A program made the translations under genes and the position numbers. Source: Membranipora membranacea (taxonomy: Eukaryota; Bryozoa; Gymnolaemata; Cheilostomatida; Membraniporidae). From it: a DNA stretch of 64,000 bases. Of the stretch, positions 56,201-64,000 are shown in pieces (within the stretch, counting starts at the first letter, position 1; every line of letters starts with the position of its first letter). The stretch is taken from contig OU612068.1 of the NCBI GenBank assembly GCA_914767715.1, positions 30,320,001 to 30,384,000 on the forward strand, given 5' to 3'. The notes beneath the pieces are model-generated. The model made no database searches and was not told the DNA's origin. It saw nothing but the letters and a program-made list of their open reading frames with translations.

Positions 56201-56794
56201 TTATTGTGGCCAATTTGTAACAAAATCCATGGCTCCGAGGGCTGACTAGGCTGTAGTGATTATTGCCTCTTTATAAAAAAATATTTTATTTTCTTGGAAG
56301 TCTCGGTGAGGGAGATCTTCCTGACACAACATGCCTGTCTCCCCTATTATAGCGATGGTATAATTTACCTTTTACATATTTATGTTTCTCTTGTTTTGTA
56401 GAGCGGCATAGACTTCATAGGAAGGGATGCTCTTCTTCAACAAAAGCAAGAAGGAATCAAAAAGAAGTTTGTCTTGTTCACTCTGACTGACCATGATGAG
56501 ACTTGTGACAATTTTCCTTGGCGTGGAGAGCCGATTTATCGCAATGGGAAGCACATCGGTAGCGTAACAAGCAGTGCTTATGGCTACACACTCAGCCGCA
56601 TGGTCTGTCTTGGCTTCATTAGTAACCCAAATGGTCTAGTTAATCTATCCTATATCACTGACAAAAATGCGCAATATGAGGTGGCTATAGGTAGTAAGAG
56701 GTTCAACGCTAAAGCCTATGCATATCCTCCAAAGATAGAGGCTGCAAATCTGGGCTTCTATCTCCCTGCACGAAAAACAGACACCTCCCCGTAG
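41290..56794 (+). CDS. PDPR: Pyruvate dehydrogenase phosphatase regulatory subunit
   Basis: Seventeen exons: 41290-41374, 41524-41689, 42291-42418, 42610-42691, 42963-43126, 43380-43507, 43896-44010, 44791-44949, 45173-45297, 48308-48500, 48789-48953, 49465-49598, 49918-50069, 51164-51371, 53136-53225, 54617-54796 and 56402-56794. Phases close to 888 residues (human 879). Exon 1 encodes a mitochondrial presequence (MYRRCSTFISPVYKNVRASY). Then come an FAD-binding GGGIIG motif near residue 57, the DAO oxidoreductase domain, and the aminomethyltransferase/GcvT-like half with GIRNAGYFALRSLRTEKFFA, GIDFIGRDALLQQKQEG and WRGEPIYRNGKHIGS. These blocks favour PDPR over its relatives DMGDH and SARDH. 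In the mitochondrial matrix PDPR lowers the Mg sensitivity of the phosphatase that reactivates pyruvate dehydrogenase. Intron 9 (45298-48307) carries another gene on the opposite strand. Confidence 0.94.
45526..45541. repeat. Poly-C tract
   Basis: A run of about 14 C in PDPR intron 9, between PDPR exon 9 and the nested gene. Confidence 0.8.
45729..45735 (-). terminator. Poly(A) signal overlapping the nested gene's stop
   Basis: On the minus strand the stop codon runs into AATAAA (TAAATAAAC), so the 3' UTR would be only about 15-30 bases. Confidence 0.6.
45735..47681 (-). CDS. HMG-box and AT-hook protein nested in PDPR intron
   Basis: Four exons on the minus strand: 47681-47485, 47207-46951, 46716-46522 and 46231-45735. 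All junctions are GT-AG, phases close, and the product is 381 residues. Domains in order: an HMG-box-like domain (about residues 20-75, with YNLFAYLYKKRR, NAHWKALNTEKRRMYKDEAE), a basic Ser/Arg-rich segment (RRSRSPIRSRRDSRRERSWS), an acidic Ser/Asp-rich segment (DDDSSCSDNSSYTDTASTYY) and a very basic C-terminal region with an AT-hook-like KGRSRGRPTKAR. This is the layout of a chromatin or DNA-architecture protein in the nucleus. The HMG box lacks the usual leading PKRP and is divergent. A poly(A) signal overlaps the stop codon. I do not recognise a specific ortholog. Confidence 0.75.
55961..56058. repeat. 13-bp tandem repeat in PDPR intron 16
   Basis: Imperfect array of CGCTCTTACTTAC, with two CGTAAGGCCCG interruptions. 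Read on the minus strand, each unit contains GTAAGTAAG, a perfect 5' splice-site core. Confidence 0.9.
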
Positions 56795-58298
56795 AGAACA
56801 TAATCGACGAGTTGTGCTATTTATTGCTTGTGTTTATTCAATAATAATTTATTAACTGTGCCAAGAACTGTGTAAATATGGTTCTCTCTCTCTCCACAGA
56901 TTCATATTAGTCCTGTGTAATAGATCCTGGTGGGTGCTGCTTGTAACTGGTAGGACTGGTGGGACACGTTCATTTATTTTGCATCAGTTAAACATGGTGG
57001 ACACACTCCGTTTACATCTGATGAAATCCTCAGTAATTTTCCCTTTAGTGGGCTGGCCTGATAATGTTCGGAGTTTCTTCTTTTTATCAGTGTTATGTGG
57101 TAGTAATAGTATTTCTTTTCTCTGCATGCTCACAATGAGCAAATAACAAAGAGTCCTTTTTTTAGTTTAAAGCGGAATTGAATTCCATTTGCGATCACTA
57201 TCATATATAATGTATACTGTATACACTGTTCGCACATGTAGATAATTATATTGTCCCCCTGACTGCCAAATTGCTGCTCACCGGCTGCTGTACCCATGTT
57301 GTATTTTTATTTTAACTACCTCATCACATTTCATGTTTTTGCTGCATGCTGATGATATTCTGGCGAGTTGAGAAATCTGATGTATTGTGTATAATTCCTG
57401 GTACCACTCAATAGTGGAAGTGTCTTTCAAGAAATATATCAAATAATTAAAAGTATGAATTTATAAAGTAAATTACCCAGCATGGGGAAACTCACTTTCT
57501 TGCCTTGTGTTACTTGGCAGACGAAAAGGGTGAAATTTGAAATTTAATTATTGCAAATTTCTTCTTTTAATTTTTGGAACTATATTCTACAAAAGCATAC
57601 CAATGGAAATCTGATAATAGCACAGAAAATGTCACGTATAGGAAAAAAGTTTAAACGGTTTAAACCATAGTATAACACATGATAAATGATCAACAGTTGT
57701 AGGATTATTTTAGGACACATACTTGGAAAATGTAGAAAAAATAGCCTCAATGGTATGGTAATAATGTTATTATAGCACTTTGAAAAAAATGCATTTGCAT
57801 AGATATTTTGTTTGGTATTTGAAGCTGCAGCAATGAGGAAAATGCAACACAGGCGTTAGGCCATATGATTTTGATATACATATATGTAGTATAAGAACAC
57901 GGTTTCCATTGGTAAAAAAAATAGTTGATACAAAATTCTGTCATTGATTGGATACACCATAGCATATGAAATTGTTGCATTGATCGTGCATGGTTCAGGA
58001 AGATGAATACATAAATATATAATATATATATTGTAGCACAGTACTTTGTACTCGGTATGCTAATATGGCTTTGTTTCAAATTTCTCCAGTTCCAGCAAGG
58101 CTGGCCAAGATAAAATAAGGCATAAAATGATGAAAAAATACTTTCACAGGTTAGCAAATACTTTTCCGTGATTTGAGTGAAGTAATTTTAACTAGATTTT
58201 GAAAAATCCAGCAGACACACCGTTAAGATAGTTAGAAGAAATCTGTGATATTTATGATTATGCTCTTCTCATGGTATGTATGGCAAGAGTCAGCATGA
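56795..58298. other. Convergent spacer between PDPR and HNF4
   Basis: Holds the 3' UTRs of both convergent genes. ORFs at 56934 and 57747-58157 have no family resemblance or splice context. No RNA gene is seen. Confidence 0.5.
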
Positions 58299-61200
58299 TT
58301 AGATGATCTCGCGTTTCAATACTTTGTAATCTGCAGCGGCTAAGTTAGATGTGCTCGACTCTGAGGTTTCTGTATTAGATAAGTTCATAGGACCCGACAT
58401 ATCACCCATAGCCATCATAGGGGAGACTATACGCTGCTGGGGAGGCTGGGTGGTCAGTAAGTTCTGGTCCTGTGGCTGAGCTTCGGAAGTTGTAGGGGGA
58501 GTCAAATCTGTAGAAGCACCTAAAAGAGAATAGAAGCAATGTATAACCTAGTTAGATAATCCTGTGGTGATTGCATTGTAAGGCTTGTGGGTAGGTTGAG
58601 CACAAATACACAGAGCTTGGTTATTGCTGTTAAAATGTACTTAATGGGCCACATTATTGTCTGTCTCTATTGTTAAAGCCTGTTGTAGCCAAGAGGCCAG
58701 CAGATGAGTGTGTACATGTTTTTGTTATCACCATGATGACCAAAGAGGTTACATTCTCTGGTTTTGAGCAAAACTCTCCCATTGGTCAGTTGGCTTTTGA
58801 CAGGCTAAAATAGTTCTTCAGAGGAAAAAGTTTTTAGCAGAGTTAAAAACAGAATAATAAAACAGTGTGTGAGGTGGAAAACTGTTAGGGTTATCTGTGT
58901 GAAACAACTCTGACCATACCACACAAGGGGTGAGCAGACTTCTAGACAGACAAAACTATAACAATCAAACAAGTGATGATAATCAAAGAGTTAGTGGAGG
59001 CTCTGAAGTTGCGCAGCTACCAAACAACAGCTTGTGCAGATTCCAACACTGCCCGACAAAGACCGGCGAAGACCTGTGTGTTATATTTTGTGATTGAAAG
59101 AAAAGGGAACTCCACTACCACTGCAGGAGAGGCTGCAGTATTATAATTATGAGGAGAGAAGTATTGTTACTATAGAAGCTAATCGGCTGCTACCCTAGCC
59201 CAATAACAGAGCGATCAATACACAGACAATCAATATCTGACCTGATCCGAGGACAAGTGATGGCAGCTTAAGGTCGCTGCCACCATGTCAGCATGGGTCA
59301 ATACTCTCATCAATTACAGCTTCGGCTGCTGCCCTCAATTCTGAGGGGGAATCCGGAGGCGTTGAGCCTGGCAGGCAAGAAAACAAGCAATCAGCAAAAG
59401 ATAAAAATACTTATTCAATCCCCAAAATGTTCCGCTGATTAATATATTTACATAAGCATAGCAAATCTCCTCCATTTTTAACTTTCCTGCTTGTTTATTT
59501 GGACCAGCTGAGATTTTTCGTGATTCACGCTAACTGTTGACATCTGAACATGTCAAATGTTATCTTCTTTGGCTTATCAGGAAACCGAGAAAATTATTAA
59601 ATTCTGATATCAGCGAAACAATGGTCTCAAAACATCGTGAATCTTCTTCTTCTGGCACATGTTAATTAACCCCAGTTTTTCGGTTTTGGCAGCAACAATA
59701 ACTATTATATACAAAATTTCCCATGATTGTCTTTTTTTGGCGTGTCTAGCTCATGAAAATTTATCAGGGCAAGATGAAAAACCAATCACGGCACATTACT
59801 CAAAGAGTTTTCCAGCAAAATCAAATCAAAATCAAAAAGAATGGTCCGATATCAAACAGCTTGTAAGGGAATGAGAATCAATCTGGCTAGTATGACACAC
59901 ATCTCAGTAATAGCCTCTCACCTCCAAGTAGCATCTCTTGAAGTAGGTTATCAATGCGGGCTTGTCCGAAAAGTTTTGCAAACTGTATCTGCTCGATCAT
60001 TTGCCAGGCACAGCTCTGTAGAGATGGCAAAATCAGCAACATCTCTCCAAACCTTCAAAACAAAGTAAAAATTTAACAATGCTATACAGATTCTAGTAGG
60101 AGTATTATTAGTCCAGCAACAAACAAAACGACTCAAGTCAAATATTAGTGTGCTGCTGAGAGATTCTACTAGAATTATTTTGAGGAAATTTTTACTGGCT
60201 CTGATACTGTGACGTCAAGCTACTCAGAGCTACTGGTATCACGAGGCGCCATCAGACTAGTCAAGTGAAAAAAATTCATTTGTTCAAACGTATTCAAACT
60301 ATCAATGACGTCAATGATTTTAGATTACATTAAAAACAAGCTGATTTTCACTTCACCAGAACTGCTTTAGAGCAACAACCAACCTGCCACGGCTGTCATA
60401 CTGCCTGTCGTTAATATAATCCTCCAGGTTTAACTGTATCTGATATCGGATAGACTTTATCCTCTGTGGGTCGCTCAGACCTTTTGCATCTAAAGTGAAA
60501 ATACGATACGTGACACATAAGATCGGAATTAATCTGAAATTATTGAGTACAGGAGTTTTGCTGGGAGACAAGGACAGTGAAAATCCCAATATATTGATAG
60601 CTGTTTGATAAGAGCTGATCTCGTTATTAGGATGACTGGATTCTCGGTTTCTCTTAAACAGACTTTGAACCCTAGCTCCATGTTGACTGTGATGACCACA
60701 CGATACTGATACTGTGGCGTGACAGTAATTTTTACCAGGCATGGTATCTGCTCATCACTTGTATCAGTAACATGATCCGAGATGACAGAAACCGACCTTT
60801 CAATAATCAGTTATAGATCAGGAGCTCAACGCATCTCTATCTGACTAAAGAACTGGTGAGCAGGTGAACTTTGAGATGCACCATGTTCTAATGATTTCAC
60901 GACAATTCGATGGAAGTTGTGGTTCCTCGAGTCACAAATATCTGGCAAAATTACAGAACTTCGTTGGTTTAATAGATTGTTTCGCTTACTTTCATTAGCT
61001 GCTTTTTTAAGAAAAGTGCAATTTCCTGCGCTGGTGCGATGTAACAACTTAGGTTGCTCTACCTCCCGATAAAATTCGGAATCAGTTGTGAAAGCTGCAT
61101 AGGGCTACATACATGTTATCCCGTTTCTGTAACAAGGACGACTGTCTTCGCTAACGGACTTTGAACAACATAATTACCATTTTGCCAACACATATAATTT

Positions 61201-63757
61201 TAAGATCCCAAACAAACCAAAGATTCAGCTAATCAAAACAGCATTGCTATACCACAAGGAGAAAAATGGTTGGAACTCAATGGTTGAGTTTACGAACCAT
61301 ATTACGTAACAAAACTTGGTAACAACAAATAACGTGCCAAAATCTGTGAGTGTCACACCCCTCAATTCACATGTGATTTAAAATTTGAATAATGTCACCA
61401 AAAGTTCATAAAAAATTCAGATATTATTTACGGGTATAAATTATCTAATCTTTGGCAAGTTTCGACCTGTCTCTTCCTACTGGGACTCCCCTCTATTCTA
61501 CTTCCCCTTCCAATATTGTGATCAATTGTTCTAACCAATCCACCGCCTCAGGTAGCAGAAAATAAGTCCAGGAAATCATGGTTTTGGAAGCACAAAGATT
61601 TAAAAAACACACCTGGATCGAAAAAGACAATGGATTTGAGGCAGGAGAATTCCGAGTCGTCTATCTGAGTCTCTTTGAGAGGCTTGACTACTTCATCTAG
61701 AACTTTGTTTGTTACTCTGCTAATCTCCACAGTCTGACAGTCTCTGGGTATCACAAAATCATTACCGAGGAGCAGCATATCAGCTATAGGCATAGATCGG
61801 CGAGCAACACCTAACAACAAGTGCTCTCCGGCATGTGCTCTGAGAAGTGCCACCTGTCAACATGATCAACAGGGAAATGTAAATGTGACATGTGAATATG
61901 GGTAAGGTAAATTTTTATTTTTGTCTCATCTCAAGTCAATCTTAGATCTCACAGTTATTTTGGGAAATTCAAGCAACAACTCAGAAACATTTCTATAGCT
62001 TATTACCAATTGTGGGCTTATTTCAGTTCTCTTTCTGATACGATTTCTCATACCTGGTCATCGAGTGTAAGTTCACAGAAAGCTGGGATGAATTTGGCCC
62101 ACTCCACAAGTATAAGTAGTTGTTTGCTCATTGACTCAACGACATCTTCGACAGTGGCAACGCGTTTCTGTGAGAGATCAATGCCAGGAGACGGTGATGG
62201 CATCTGTAAGTATAACAAAATTACATGATTGGAGATTAGTGTTGTCTTCCTGCTGAGATCTAAACTTAAAAAGATGTATGACTTGGCACACTCTTGGATT
62301 CTAAAAAGAAAACCAAATAGCTCACTAAAAAATTCAGATTAAGTGCATAAAGCCACTGTTGCACAGCCTAAGATCGATTGTTTCACTGCAACAATAGACG
62401 CCCGGCCACTCACATGCTCTCGCTCTAAGTCAAACATGCGCAGGGAGGTTTGATTTCTATCACAGTATCATCTGGTCATCGGCGCGCAGTCGCGATCTTC
62501 AAGGCACCCGCCCCTTGTGCCATTTTGCTACTCAAATTCACCACGTCGCACAGCGCACATCTGAATCAAAAGTCAGAAAGCTGACTTGTTTGCGCTACAA
62601 TAATGGATCAAGTTCAGTAACTGTAAAGTGATATAGCTCATATATTTTGGGCTGGTTATTGCAACAGCAGAAACTTCGTGTAAATCTTGTGTAATGTGGA
62701 TACAAAAAACATTGAATCATGTCGCATGGAAAACCGAATCTGACTATAGGATGGTGTAATAATGACACACATGGAAATTCTGAAAATTACAGGATCTTCT
62801 AAAACTCATATCGTATTTCCTTATCGAGCTGATACTCAAACACTCCAGCAGATAAGACACCTATGTGTTATCAGTGGAGGACTATTCATTATGTGATGGT
62901 CACCAGTTGGCATCATTACTTTACTTAATGATTAAGATGTTACCATTATCAATATAACTTATAATAACAAGTATATCAGTAAGAACATAACCAGGAGGCT
63001 AGAGGACTTAGACTAAATAGGTCTATGAAGTAAGATATACAGGATGGAGGAGCGACAAAAAAAGTTCTGCGTCACAAGTGAGTTTGGTCATGGAATAAAG
63101 AGAGTGGAATCGATTGAGCAACGGTGGCAGTGTCATTAACATAATATACAGCTAACCATAATATGTTTAGTTATGTGCACTTTTCTGCAAATGTAAATGT
63201 GGGAATTGAACAAAAAACCCATGGGGTAGAAAGTTGATATGGTGAGTGTAGCGCGCCAGGCACGTGAATGTAAAACTTCATTAGAAAACATTAAATCAGC
63301 CAGGCAGACTACCACCTGGCATACTTCACATAATCGAGTTGAGAGTCAGTCAGATTTAGTGGCATAAACAGCACGGCATAACATTGTGAAATATTGTAGA
63401 TTAGAATATGATTTGTGTTTTTTGGCTGCGTTAGACGCATGTTAGGATTAGCTAATAAGTCAATAGAGAGGCTTACATATCTACACAGACTGTAAAACTT
63501 CCAGAGCACTGAAACACCGGCTACAAATCATCGAGGCAGATTCACCGCAGATTTAAAAATGAAATTTCCCCTGCTTACTGCCAATTTGAATCTTCAAATA
63601 AACTGAATCAGTCGGCCTTCAGTCCAACTTACCTGACTGACTTGACGTGACATCATCTCAGCGTTGAGTAAAATACTGACTGATAACTGGCTGTTCTGTA
63701 CTGCATCATCATAACTTGTCCTTCTAACACTGATTCTGTCTCTCTCATTCTGTACAG
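58299..63757 (-). CDS. HNF4: HNF4-type nuclear receptor, 3' part (ligand-binding half)
   Basis: Minus-strand exons visible: 63757-63633, 62203-62054, 61853-61613, 60489-60384, 60052-59922, 59367-59305 or 59367-59242, and 58519-58299. The first visible exon starts in phase 1, so the gene continues past the window end, where the zinc-finger domain must lie. Blocks diagnostic for HNF4 are [18 protein letters not shown] (hinge), [56 protein letters not shown], and [20 protein letters not shown] followed by LLQEMLLG (helices 10-12 with the AF-2 motif). The C-terminal F domain is Ser/Thr/Pro-rich and ends KREII, like the KQEVI end of vertebrate HNF4A. HNF4 binds DNA as a homodimer with fatty acid in its pocket and controls metabolic genes. 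The exon at 59.3 kb has an in-frame TGA if used in full. Confidence 0.93.
59242..59367 (-). other. HNF4 exon with in-frame TGA or internal donor
   Basis: Starting at the acceptor at 59368, the frame reads [20 protein letters not shown] then SIDPC and TGA (59290-59288). The exon would end at a good CAG/GTCAGA donor (59242) after 126 bases, an exact multiple of three. A weaker donor AGA/GTATTG at 59305 would skip the stop and join the last exon in the correct phase. Skipping the whole exon also keeps phase. Confidence 0.65.
60490..61612. other. HNF4 intron
   Basis: About 1.1 kb between two ligand-binding-domain exons. No exon, RNA gene or repeat is evident. Confidence 0.6.
62204..63632. other. 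HNF4 intron with GC-rich patch
   Basis: About 1.4 kb. A relatively GC- and CpG-rich patch at 62395-62540 (including GGCGCGCAG) contrasts with the AT-rich surroundings and could be regulatory. No coding exon is seen. Confidence 0.4.
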
Positions 63758-64000
63758 CTACAGTATATCAAATAATCTCAAATAAAACAAGTGTAAGGAA
63801 AAGAGCCACAGGCAGACATTGAGCTGACAATACACGATGCTGCTGGGTTCAATAAAATTGAATCTGGGAAGCAATCCAGCTGGCAATGGGCACAGGGACA
63901 TTCTTATTTCATAATGCTACCCTAATGTCATTTCAAAGAACGAGGAACAACACATTTGCCAAGTGCATCTTTTGATATACTGTCTGGAGGGGGAGATGTT

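Noticed and set aside
57747-58157. 136-codon minus-strand ORF downstream of HNF4
   Set aside because: AT-rich intergenic DNA with no domain, splice site or conserved feature; HNF4 already ends at 58299.

Overview
The window is nuclear DNA from an animal. It holds the ligand-binding half of an HNF4-type nuclear receptor, a family restricted to animals, plus spliced genes with GT-AG introns and three lineages of non-LTR retrotransposon. Gene spacing is tight and introns range from tens of bases to about 3 kb, which suggests an invertebrate with a fairly compact genome. A sponge or another non-bilaterian is possible, but the sequence alone does not settle this.

Layout. 1-2.1 kb: a retrotransposon 3' end and a small secreted-protein gene (minus). 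2.6-6.1 kb: a tandem duplication of about 0.93 kb, interrupted near its junction by a 5'-truncated L2/CR1-like retrotransposon. 6.7-9.8 kb: RMC1 (minus). 10.2-12.4 kb: a decayed jockey/CR1-like element (minus). 13.2-15.6 kb: TMEM234 and TMEM199 (plus), only 29 bases apart. 16.1-17.0 kb: an unrecognised basic protein (plus). 17.3-22.3 kb: a nearly full-length but frameshifted non-LTR element (minus), with repeat arrays beside its 5' end. 22.8-26.2 kb: gene-poor DNA with hairpins, a tRNA-like element and exon-like fragments. 26.3-27.7 kb: an eIF2-alpha-kinase-like gene (minus). 29.6-33.9 kb: POGLUT2/3 (minus). 34-41.2 kb: sparse DNA with possible exons of an unknown gene and a strong 48-bp-arm hairpin. 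41.3-56.8 kb: PDPR in 17 exons (plus), with a four-exon HMG-box/AT-hook gene nested on the opposite strand of its ninth intron. 58.3-64 kb: the 3' half of HNF4 (minus); its DNA-binding domain lies beyond the window.

The conserved genes are housekeeping or regulatory and do not form one pathway: RMC1 (RAB7 activation on late endosomes), TMEM199 (V-ATPase assembly and Golgi homeostasis), POGLUT (ER O-glucosylation), PDPR (control of mitochondrial pyruvate dehydrogenase phosphatase), the kinase (translation control) and HNF4 (transcription). RMC1 and TMEM199 both concern endolysosomal or acidified compartments, but nothing here shows a functional link.

Exon models were made by eye from splice-site consensus, phase agreement and remembered similarity to animal orthologs. 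For the five recognised genes lying wholly inside the window (RMC1, TMEM234, TMEM199, POGLUT, PDPR), all phases close and protein lengths are close to the usual. I saw no single clearly new system. The best leads are the nested HMG/AT-hook gene, the HNF4 exon with an in-frame UGA, the long hairpin near 39.4 kb and the shared short palindromes.
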